This document shows positions 22,550 to 32,138 of a stretch of 64,000 bases of DNA, one piece after another. Both the position numbers and the translations under genes were made by a program. The notes beneath the pieces were generated by a model. The model was not told where the DNA came from. It was given only the letters and a program-made list of their open reading frames with translations, and searched no databases. The stretch is from Struthio camelus (taxonomy: Eukaryota > Chordata > Aves > Struthioniformes > Struthionidae), in the NCBI RefSeq assembly GCF_040807025.1, contig NC_090964.1, forward strand, positions 11,593,714 through 11,657,713, given 5' to 3'. Each line of letters begins with the position of its first letter. The stretch's first letter is position 1.

Positions 22550-23370
22550 CCACTCGCTGTCCCCCTGTCCAGCGCTCCATCTTTTTCTTTCTTTCCCCGT
22601 AGCTCTGTCTGATACCCCGTCCCTTTGTTTAGCTACTCAGTGCCCTGCCCAGTTCCCCATCCCTCTTGTACTCTTTGCATCCCTCTGTCCATATCTTCCT
22701 CCTTCCGACTGGCTCCCTATCACTCTATCCAGCTCTCCATCATCCTTTTCCCCTCTCTGTCCCACTACCCGCCTGCTGTTCTTCTGTCCAGCTCCCCATC
22801 CCTCTGCCGCTCTTGTCTGTCTCTTTGTACCTTTCCAGCCTTCTGTCCCCCTCTCCAGCCTTCTCTTTCTATTTCTGTCCCTCTGTTCGGCTCCCCATCC
22901 ATCTATTTGTCTCCCTATCCCTCTTTTCCCCTGTTCCGTCTCACCTCTCTGTCTGACTTCCCCTCCCTCTTTTTTTTCTCTCCACCTTTCTGGTTGGCTC
23001 TTCATCCTTCTCACTCTCTTCCCATTGCTCTGACTGGCTCCCTTTCCCTCTCTTCCAGTCCCCGTTCCTCTGTCTGGTTCTCCACCCTTCTTTTTTGCTT
23101 CCCGTCCCTCTGTCTGCTTCCCCTTCCCTCCTTTCCTCTCTTTATTCTTCTGTCCACTTCTACATCCCTCTTTTTCTCTCTTCTGCTCCCTGGTCCTCTG
23201 TCCAGCCCTCCACCTGTCTGGCCCTCTGTCCTCTCTTTCTCTTCCTTTGTCCAGGGCCCTGACCCTGGGGCTAGGTCTCTATCCTTCTCTTTCTTTTTCC
23301 ATCTGTCAGCCAAGCTCTCTATCCCTCTTTCCTTCTGTTCTGCTCCCTGTCCCTCTGTCCAGCTGAAGGT
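22550..23370. repeat. Degenerate pyrimidine-rich minisatellite
   Basis: About 800 bp of C/T-rich plus strand built from imperfect repeats of roughly 30 bp around phrases such as CTCTGTCCAGCTCCCCATC. It is nearly free of purine runs on this strand, so the long open frames rich in S, P and L and their purine-strand counterparts rich in K, R and E are compositional. It might form triplex DNA. Confidence 0.7.
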
Positions 23371-24835
23371 TCATCATTCCTTTGTGTTTTGTCTGGTGTG
23401 GAAGGTGTCAAGAGGCAATTGGTGCTCAGCAGAGATGATCAGTAGCAACCAGAGGGTCCCATCAATCTGCCTGGTTCAGGTCATGTCAGATACCCCTGCA
23501 GTGACTCTATGTGCAGAGGCATGGGGCTGCGGATGTGCAGTGGGGGAGCACTAATGGGCCAAAGATGCTGTGGGGGATGTGGTAGACATTAGCATGTGGT
23601 AGATATTAGCAGAGGCTCTGAGTATTCGGGTGTTAGGACAGGTGCAGGTAGGGCAGGGTGTGCTAGGGCAGTCTGGAGCTGCTGTTGTCCGTCTTACACG
23701 TCAGCGCAGTCTGCAGTTACTGTGTCTTGTCTGCCTGTGTGCAGACAGGGCTGCTGCGCGGTGCAGTTGGAGTCGTGATTGTGTCGCTGGCATTGAGCCC
23801 TGTTTTCTGACTTTATGCAAACTGTTGTCTTCCCTACATCAGCCTTACTCTGCTCCTCTTCCAGGAGCCTGTGCTCAGCTCTGCTTTCCAACACGCTGTC
23901 ACGTCACAGGGATTTCCAGCACGGTCTGTCTAACTTGGGCCACGTGCTAGGCAGCCTGAGCAAGTGAAGCAAAATCCTTCTTCTGTCATTGTCCAGGCCA
24001 GAGTCAGTTTCCCATCAGCTCAGTCTCTCCAGGGTTTGGAGCTTTTGGAGGCCTTAGTTTTTATCCTGCCTTGGCTGGACAGTGCTTTCTGAGAGTGTCC
24101 GTCAGCGGCACAGTTTCCCTGAGGAGGACCATCTACCAAAGGCTGGAGGTGGCCGAGTGCCTGAGCGAGCCTGACTGTATGTGAGGGCTGCCGTGACATC
24201 CTTGCGATGAAACGGAGCCTGAGAGAGTGACTGGAGCAGTGTAGAGGGTCAGTCATAATTGTGGGAATAGTTACGGGCCTTGGACTAGGGAGTAGTTCTA
24301 GGAGGGCTGTGCAGTTGCCTGGCCTCTCAGTAACTGTTCTGACTTCTTTGCAGGTGCTGAAGCATAGTCTGGCAGTCGAAGGAGCGGTGTCACAGCTGGG
24401 AGCTCTGCGGAGATCTGTGGCTGGCCATGAAGGTCGAGCTCTGACTTGCAGCGTGGACGCAGCTAAGTCTTGGGGCTGCACTGTGTGTGTGCAGGGCTGG
24501 GAGGTGGAAGGTGGTTGTCCCCTAGGTGGTTGCTGGTGTCACTGGCTGTGGATGTTTGCCCATGGAGCTGAGGGGACCAAAAATATTAATTGTCTGTAAT
24601 GGAGTTGAATAAGCGCTTGCAATGTTTCAGGTAGGTTCAGTGGAAGTGCAGCTTACTGCAGTCCTGTGGAGCGATTCTTGCATGTGCTCACATTTGAATG
24701 GTGGCTAAGACCAAGCTTATAAACAGCAACTGTAACATGATTCTGATGCATATCTTCCTGTTCTGCTGAACTTCTAAATGAAGGGGAAACTTCTTAAGCT
24801 GTGGGCAAAACTTGCAAGCTCATGTGTACTTTGGT
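23371..24835. other. Unassigned sequence
   Basis: No gene, structured RNA or tandem repeat was recognised. Acceptor-like TTCTTTGCAG occurs at 24,345-24,354, followed by GTGCTG, the same first bases as exon-like modules at 45-53 kb, but no matching donor is convincing. Confidence 0.4.
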
Positions 24836-24839
24836 GTTT

Positions 24840-25115
24840 CTTGCTTAAAGCTGAGGGTTTGGAGTTTTTCACTTAAAGTTTATTGTTTAGTTTGTTGTTG
24901 AGGGTCTGTCACTCAGGGGCTATGGTTTATTACTTTATTTTGTGGGGTTGTCTTTATCAGTCAGGGTTTACAGTTTGCTGACTTAGTGATCAGGGCGCAG
25001 GATTTAAAATCCAACCTCATCCATAAATTTTAAAGCAACCACTTGGGTTCCAAGATTTGCAGTTTGTCACTTAGGGTTCAGGGCTTACGCCTTACTGATA
25101 AATGACAAGGGCTGA
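24840..25115. repeat. Degenerate telomere-like short repeats
   Basis: Irregular, repeated phrases such as CAGGGTTTACAGTTTG, CACTTAGGGTTCAGGG and GAGGGTTTGGAGTTT, with a period of about 25-30 bp. Scattered TTAGGG- and GTTTA-like cores suggest a much-decayed interstitial telomere-like repeat, but the evidence is weak. Confidence 0.35.
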
Positions 25116-25760
25116 ATCCTTAGATAATAAACTGTAAGCCCTGAGGCCTAAGCAGCAGGCTGCGAACTCTTCTTTGGGGCTCGTAACCTTCCCCTGTACC
25201 CAGCGTTCAGCTTTGTGCACTGACCTGAGGTCTGGATTTGATAAGGCGCAGGCCCATCGCACTGAGAGTGGTGATGTGACAGGTGAGGTGAGAGCTGTGA
25301 AAGTGTCTTGCAGGGCTCTAGCCTGGGGTAGGGCAGTAGTGCAGACAGGCAGGATCAGAGATCAAAGATCCTCTCACCTGTCAGAGCTGAATCCTATCCC
25401 TGAAGGAAAAAGTAGAGGGGATAGGCTGTCAGCTACTCAGACACCTGCCACCTCAAGGGCAGCAGCAGGAGCTGACCCTTCCCCAAAGGACCGACGCATG
25501 CCGGTGCGGAGGTGACTCTTCAGGTGTCACAGGGTAAGGAGAAGCATGCTGGCACTGAGCTCCATGGCAGACTCTCTCCCAGGTGTTGCTTCTGTGCAGT
25601 AAAACAATAAACAGTTGCTTTACTCTTTGCGCTCGTGTCTGTGGTCCCTGCTGTCGCTTTGCCTGAAGATGATGCCCAGGGGAGGAGGTTACACATTGTG
25701 TCTGGGATTGGGAGCTGGTCCCCACATCCTTTGTACTTGGGGGTCCCTGCGGTTCCCAGG
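25116..25760. other. Unassigned sequence
   Basis: Mixed-composition sequence without a recognisable gene, RNA or tandem repeat. An AATAAA on the plus strand lies near 25,605, but no transcript leading to it can be defined. Confidence 0.4.
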
Positions 25761-26400
25761 GACCCCAGTGCTGTTCACAGGGCTCGGGGTAACTTCCCTT
25801 GCATTGCCTTGACCCTTGGGGCTCTTGGTGGAGTTTCCCATTATCCTGGGGGCAGCCAGGGCCCCTCCAGGGCTGTGTGAAGTCCCCAGACTGCCCTCAG
25901 ATTTGCTTTCAGCACTCCGCAACGTCCCTCATGTGTCGGTGGCCTGTGTGCCTGGTGCTGGGAGACAGAGTTTTCCTGGGGAAAGGGGGAGCCTGCAGGC
26001 ACCTTGCCGTCAGCTGCACTGAGTCCTGTGACATGCCTTGTGGCCCCTTTAGTGTGCACAAAGGCCCTTCACTTGAATTTTGGTTTGCCCAAGAGCCCTG
26101 CATTTGCCCTTTGGTGGTCCTCAGGACACCTCAATTCACATTTTGGGTTGCTGGCAAGCCCTCTGTGTGCTTTTCTGCATGCCCTGGGGCCCGATGTTTG
26201 TTTTGCAGCACACTGCAAAGTTCTCTGTTTATCTTTCTCCCCTGTCCCCGAGTTTTCTGGGTGATTTTTGGTGTGCCCCAGGGTCCTGCCTTTGCCTTTT
26301 GGTGCCCCCAGAGTCACTCTGTTTTCTCTATCATCACCTGGTAACTTTTTTTAACTTTTGTTGCACCCAGACCTCTTGATTTGTTCTCTTGTCCCCTGAA
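25760..26400. repeat. Degenerate CCC-rich monomers, proximal outlier
   Basis: Loose repeats of roughly 45-60 bp built around GCCCT...TTTGCC...CCCCAG phrases resemble the diverged monomers that begin at about 29 kb. They are separated from the main satellite by the CpG-rich region and the 61-bp array, suggesting the satellite once extended further inward or was split by insertion. Confidence 0.45.
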
Positions 26401-26559
26401 TACTCCCTCTTCCTCTCTGTACCCCCCAGGGCTCTCCCTTTAGCTTCTAGCAAGCACCTCTCAGGCACTGGGGTGCCTCTGCTGCCCTGGCAGCCCCAGC
26501 TGTCCCTGATGGGGCTGAGGGTAATTCCCTTCCCCTGGTTCCTGAGGGCTGCAGCTGTG

Positions 26560-27350
26560 GGCCCCGGGGCTGGAACAAGCCTCAGGTGGGGCTGGGGACA
26601 CTGATGGCCACGGCAGGCATGCGCCGGGGCTGGGGCTGCAGTCGGGAGGAAGCTCGTGCAGGGGCCGGTCTGGGACAACGGAGCTGCCTCTGAGCACCGC
26701 CCGCTGGGACCGGCGCTGCGGCCGCACCGCGGAGGAGGTGAGCGGGGCCGGGGTGCGCACGTCCCGGCAAACGGGAGCATCGTGGGCCAGGGGAAAATGC
26801 GCCGGGGATGGCGGTGCACCGGGGCCACGGGGAGTGGTAAGGAAAGGGGTACACCAGGGCTGGGGGGGGGTAGGGGGTGCGTCAGGGCTGTGATGGGGCG
26901 AGGAGGGGAGGAAAAAAGGGGGGCGCCAGGGCGAGGGTGGAACGAGGAAGGGGTTGCGCCGGGCCTGGAGGAGGAAGGAAAAGGGGCGTCGGGGCTGCAG
27001 TGGTGCGGGGGGAGGGAGGACGGGGGGGCGTCGAGGCTGGCGGGGTTGGTTTATTGCGCGGTCGGCGTGGCGCGGGGGGTCCTGGGTCAGACCGGGACCG
27101 TGTCGGGGGGGGCGGGGGAAGGAGAGATCCCAGAGGAAGGCCTGGGAGAGTCACAGTGGGGGCAAGGGGCAGTGTCGGAGCTGACCCGGGGCCGGTCCGG
27201 CGGCGTCGGCAGAGTCTCGGGCCGCGGTTGGGGATCGCGGGGCCGCGCTCCGGCCTCGGCGGCTTTCGGGTCTCAGGGGGCGGTTGGGAGGGGGTGGAAC
27301 GAAACGGAATCGCCCCAGGGTCAAACCTCACTGAGCGCTGAGGCCCACGG
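26560..27350. promoter_or_regulatory. CpG/G-rich island C with degenerate GCGCCGGGGCTG repeats
   Basis: GC-rich DNA with imperfect repeats of about 30-43 bp starting GCGCCGGGGCTG or GCGTCGGGGCTG (26,799-27,040) and several G runs that could form quadruplexes. A plus-strand donor GGAG|GTGAGC lies at 26,738. Upstream T-rich or Inr elements are not clear. It abuts the promoter-motif array at 27,351 and may be one regulatory unit with it. Confidence 0.45.
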
Positions 27351-27860
27351 CGTGCCGGGAGCAGTAGTCTTCCGGCACGGGGCTTCCGGGCGGCCATGTT
27401 GTTTCGCGCGGCGTGCCGGGAGCAGTAGTCTTCCGGCACGGGGGCTTCCGGGCGGCCATGTTGTTTCGCGTGGCGTGCCGGGAGCAGGAGTCTTCCGGCA
27501 CGGGGCTTCCGGGCGGCCATGTTGTTTCGCGCGGCGTGCCGGGAGCAGGAGTCTTCCGGTACGGGGCTTCCGGGCGGCCATGTTGTTTCTCTCTGCATGC
27601 TGGGATTAGTAAACTTCCGGCATTGGGCTTCCGGGTGGCCATGTTGTTTCGCTCTGCCTGCCGGGAGGAGTAGTCTTCCAGCAGTGGCTTTCCCGGCGGC
27701 CATTTTAATCTGCAGGGCATGCTGGCAAGTGTTATCTTCCCCTGCGGGGCTTTTGGGATACCATCTTGTGCCTCTCGAGGTGGCAGGAGGTGCAGCTGTC
27801 AGCGGGTTTCCCACCCGCTGGCTACATTGTGTTTTGTGGCATACCAGGAGCTATAGTTCC
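27351..27860. repeat. 61-bp tandem array of ETS, YY1 and ZNF143-like motifs
   Basis: Units start at 27,351, 27,412, 27,474, 27,535, 27,596, 27,657 and 27,718 (spacings 61, 62, 61, 61, 61, 61), with one or two further decayed units to about 27,860. Each early unit has GCTTCCGGG (ETS/GABPA), GCGGCCATGTTG (YY1-type, on the minus strand) and GTGCCGGGAGCAGTAGTCTT. In units 5 and 7 the last becomes GCATGCTGGGATTAGTA or GCATGCTGG, close to the ZNF143 promoter motif. Divergence grows from left to right. Confidence 0.9.
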
Positions 27861-28819
27861 AGGTGCCTGTGACTTCTCAGCCCTACAGCAATGGCCCAGT
27901 GTCTCTGTTCCTCACTGGACGTTTGCTGCTCCCAGGAGAGTTTCCATGGGTCACCGAGGCAGTGGAATTTCCCTGTCTTTCCCTGGTACAGGGCAGGAAG
28001 TATTTTCCATCTCTGGTGTGCCCAGACAGGGTTCTCCCCAGGGCCTGGGGCTATCCCTATTGTCCCTGGGGAGGGCAGGGAGAGTGTGAGGGGCTGTGGG
28101 GGCTCCTGATAGTCATAGCTTTGTTCAGGCTTGGGGCCAGGTAGGCAGCAACAACTAGGAGGAGTAGTAGTGGTGCAAAGCTGTCCTGTTTTGCAGCACA
28201 AGGAAACACAACCAGCACCGTTGCTGTCCAAGGACCCTAAAAGAGCCGGAGAGACCCTGGAGCAGCCGCAGGCACCCCACAGCAGCCCCAGGGACTGTGT
28301 CATTGCCTCCCAAGGTCACTGTGTTCAGCTACCTTTAACTGGGTGGAAAAAGCCTCCAGGAGCCCTGGGCACAGCTGCAGAGGATCCCCAGTTGCCTCTA
28401 CATATTTTCTTTACAAACATGGGATCTCTTGGATGCCTTGCTGCTGCTTCTGTGTTGCTCAGTGCCTAGGTGTGCTATGTTCGCATCCACCCTCTGTGCT
28501 GCCCTCTGCTCTGTTAGAGCTGTTGGCCGGATCAAAAGGGGTGTGCGGCTAAGAACTAGGCCAGGGTGTCTCAGCTGCCTGGTATAGGACAAATAGGAGG
28601 GGGAATGGGCAACAGGGCATAAAAGTACATGTGGATGAGAAACAGGTGCTTTAGAGGACTAAGATGCAGGGGCAACTGACAGGAGTAGAAGTAGCAGAGG
28701 AAAACGGTGATGAGGAAGATGTGTTGTCAGAGGCAGTACAGCGGAGAAGAGAGGGGGAAAAATGCTCCTATGATGAAATAAGAACTGTCCTGAAGAGAGA
28801 TTTGCTTTTGGCCTTTCAG
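27861..28819. other. Unassigned sequence with open frame leading to an exon candidate
   Basis: Single-copy-looking DNA. A plus-strand frame of 88 codons runs from 28,664 through the acceptor at 28,819 and contains an acidic EENGDEEDVL stretch. I do not recognise it and do not call it a gene. Confidence 0.3.
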
Positions 28820-28971
28820 GTTATGACTCTGCATGACTTCCTGAGAACTTTTCTGAGCACGTGGTGTTGTAGGTCGAGACTGCCTGGGCAGCGATCCTCA
28901 AGTTGTCTGCCAAGACTACACAACAGCTGACAGCTGCCTGCGGAATGAAAGCAAAGGCCTGCCTCTCAGAG
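28820..28971 (+). other. Candidate internal exon (152 nt)
   Basis: The acceptor TTGGCCTTTCAG (AG at 28,818-28,819) and the strong donor CAGAG|GTAAGA (GT at 28,972) have a spacing normal for a vertebrate exon. The sequence has no long frame across it. It would belong to a plus-strand transcript, perhaps starting at CpG island C. Confidence 0.3.
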
Positions 28972-28984
28972 GTAAGAGGCAGGG

Positions 28985-30550
28985 TCCAAGTGGAAGGATT
29001 ATGGCAGGTGAGTTAATGTCCCAGAATCTTCAGATTTCTGCCTCGTCCCCCCAGGACTCCCCCGTTTGCTCCCTAGTTCCTTCAGGACCTATCCATTTGC
29101 CTTCAGGTGTGCTCCAAGACACTCCATTTGTTCTCCTGTCCCCTCGGAAGTCTTTGCTGCTTTCTAGTTCCTGCATGATTACTCTGCCATTTAGTGTCTG
29201 TGGGTCTTCTGGTAGCATCAAGACTCCTATGTTTGTTCTTTTGTCCTATTAAGTCCCCTCTCTCTTTCTTCTGGGTCCCTCAAAACCCCTCCATTTGCCA
29301 TTAGTGCATCCCAGAGCCTTTGTTTTTCCCTGTAGTCCTCTCAGGATGCCTCTGTTTGCCCTCTGAGCCCCTTAGGGCCCACCTCACTGTCTCTTAGTCC
29401 CATCAGCAGCCCTCTGATTGCCACACGCTCCCCTCAGGAACCTTTGTTTGCCTTGAGGGCACTCCAGAACCCTGGGCGCTCATGGCACCCTTTCAGTGTG
29501 CCCTGAAGCCCTCCTTTTCTATTGATTGCACCACAGAGTCCTCTCTATGCCCTATCCCTATGACCGTTCTGTGTGCCCTCTATCCCATCAGGTCCCCTTT
29601 CCTTCCAGTCCCCTCAAGACTCCTCCATCTTCCTTTCTTTTACCTCAGAGCTCTCTGTGTTCTCTAGTCTGATCAAAATCAATCCATGTGGCATGTAGCC
29701 TCAAAACTGCTGGCCTTCATTGTGTTCCAGCATTGCCTAAATGCCCCCAAATCCCACCTGAGCTCCTCCTTGGGAGTTCTGTTTCTCTCAGATCCCTTTC
29801 TGTTCTCCTTCTTTGCCTCTTAGTGCATACTATAGCCCTCCATTTCCTTGCAGCCTGCCTTATGCCTTCTCAATTATCTTCTACTCCCTTCAGAACCCCC
29901 ATGTTTGTTCTTCAAAGCACCCCAGAACCCTGTGTTCTCCTGTCGCGCTCCAGGGCCGTTTGCAACCTAGTCCCATCAGAACCAGTCCTTTTCCATTTTG
30001 GTGCACCCCAGTGCCCACTGTGTGCTGTCTCTTCCCCTCAGGACCCCGGCATCTAATCCCCACAGAATGCCTCCTTTGGCCCTTGGGCTCCCTAACAACC
30101 CCTTCCTGAGCCCTTGATTTGAGCTGGAGACATCCTTCTGACATGCCATCCTAGAACCCAATGAATGCCCTCTAATCTTCTCAAGACTCTTCCATTTTCT
30201 AATCTAGTTACCTCAAAACTGCTCCCAAAGCCTTCACTGTGCCCTAGAGGCCTCTCTTTGATGTCTAGTCCCCCTAGGCCTGCTCCAATCCTCTCAGAAG
30301 CCCTCCATTGTGCACCAGAGGCTCTCTTGGGTGTGTAGAGTCCTTAGGAGCCCTCTAGTACCCTCAGAACCCCTCCTGAGGCCTTTGTAGTGCCCCAGAG
30401 CCCTCTTGGGGTCCAGTAGCTCTCTTAGGACCTAATTCCTTCAGTACCCCTCCTTTGGCCTGCGTTGTGCAGGAGCCCTCTGTTAGCCTTCTAGCTCTCA
30501 GGGGACCACTCCAGTCCCATCAGAACCCCTCCTTTTGCCTTCATTGTGCC

Positions 30551-30582
<32 letters not shown>

Positions 30583-32138
30583 CTTTCTAGCCCACTTACA
30601 ACCTCCCTAGTCTACTCTAGGTGTCTCTTTTGGCCAAAATTGTGTCCCAGAGCCCTCTTTTAGCCCTCCAGATCCCTTAGGACCTCTCTTTTCCCCCTCA
30701 GGATCCTTTAGGACCTTTGTTCCCAGAGGCTTCCTTTGATCATATAACCCCCTTATGACCCTTCTAGTGAACTCGGTACCCATCTTTTGGCCTTTCCTGT
30801 GCCCCAGAGAGCTCTATTGACCCTCTAGACCCACTAGAACCTTTCCAGTCACCCCTGAACCCCTCTAGAGGCCTTTATTATGCCACAGAGCTGTCTTTTG
30901 GCCCTCCTGACCCCTGAGTCTTTTTTTGGCAATGTTAGACCCCTGAGAATCCCTCTAGTGCACTCTGAATGACTCTTCCAAACTTCTTTCTGCCCCAGAA
31001 CAGTCAGGCCCTTTGGACCCCTTAGGACCCCTGTAGTCCCCTTGGAACTGCCCTGTAGGATTTCGTTGTACCCCAGAGTTCTGTGTTAACCCTCTGGAGC
31101 CCTTAGCACCCCTCTAGGCTGCCCTACTCTCCACTTTGGCCTTGAATTTTGACCCACAGACCTCTGTTGGCCCTCTAGTCCCTTCAGAAACCTTCCAGAG
31201 GCATTTGTTACTCAGAACCAGTCCTCGGATGCTTGTTGTGCTCCAGAGCTGTCTTCTGGCCCTCCAGCACCTACAGGAGCCCGTTTATCTGCTCAGAACC
31301 CCTCCTCAGGTCTTCCTTGTTCCCTAGAGTCATTTTTCAGGGACATGGAGGCCCAAGCGGTCCTCTAGTGCGCTCTAGCCTACTCTTCCAACATTCTGTC
31401 AGCCCTAAAGCTGTATCTTGGCTCCTCAGGCCCCTTAGCACCACTCCAGGGCACTCTGGACCACTCTTTGTGTCTTCCTTGCTGCCCAGAGCTGTCTGCC
31501 AGCCCTCCGCTGGCAAATAGTTCCTTTGGCTAGGAACTGTCTAGTTGCCTCTGAAGCCCTCCTGAGGTCACCCTTGTTCCCCAGGTTTTAATTTGTTGGC
31601 CATCGGGTCTCCTCAGCATCCCTCTAGTGTGTTCTGGGCTACTCTTTTGGCCTGTCTTCTTCCCCGAGGCTGTATGTTGGCCCTCGAGACCCCTTAGGCC
31701 CCCTGGAGTCAACTCACAAACCCTCTGGAGCCCTGGGTTGGCCCTCCAGCCCCCTCAGCAGCCCTCTCTTCTGCTCTGGAGCCCCCTTTAGGCCACCTTC
31801 TTCTCACCACAGACATCTGCTGGCCCCCATAAACCCCTTGAAGGCCCCCTCCAGTGTGCTATGGCCTACTCTTGCCGCCTCCTTTGGGCCCCAGAGGTGT
31901 CTTTTGGACGTCCAGCCCGTTTAGCCCCCCCTCTAGTCCCTTCAGAAGCCCTGGGGAGACCTTGGTTTGTCCTGGAGCCCCGCTGTGGCCCTCCGGCCCT
32001 CCTAGCAGCCATCTAGTATACTCGGGACGACTCTTGAACCCAACGCTGTGCCCCAGAGTCCTCTTTAGGCCCTCCAGACCCCTTGGGACTGTTCTTGTTC
32101 CCCAGAGGCCGCCATGGAGGTCCTCCTTCTTCCCCAGA
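28985..32138. repeat. Diverged monomeric satellite, proximal flank
   Basis: Imperfect monomers, 40-50 bp and hard to align at the left, become recognisable near 30.2 kb as a unit of about 80 bp: CCCCAGAGCTGTCTTTTGG, then CCCTCTAGACCCCTTAG, then CTCAGAACCCCTCC. They match the core satellite in order of phrases but not in detail. A run of over 20 T interrupts it at 30,549-30,583. Confidence 0.75.

Noticed and set aside
22497..23554. Plus-strand 178- and 309-codon frames rich in Ser, Pro and Leu
   Set aside because: Caused by the degenerate pyrimidine-rich repeat; the opposite strand gives an equally long Arg/Glu/Lys frame.
26882..27814. Minus-strand 310-codon frame with repeated RETTWPPGSP-like segments
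   Set aside because: It spans the 61-bp array and CpG island C. The peptide repeat is the DNA repeat read in frame, and no known domain is present.
28664..28930. Possible small protein of 88 residues with an acidic stretch
   Set aside because: No recognised domain, weak start context, and the frame crosses a good splice acceptor. Kept only as part of an exon candidate.
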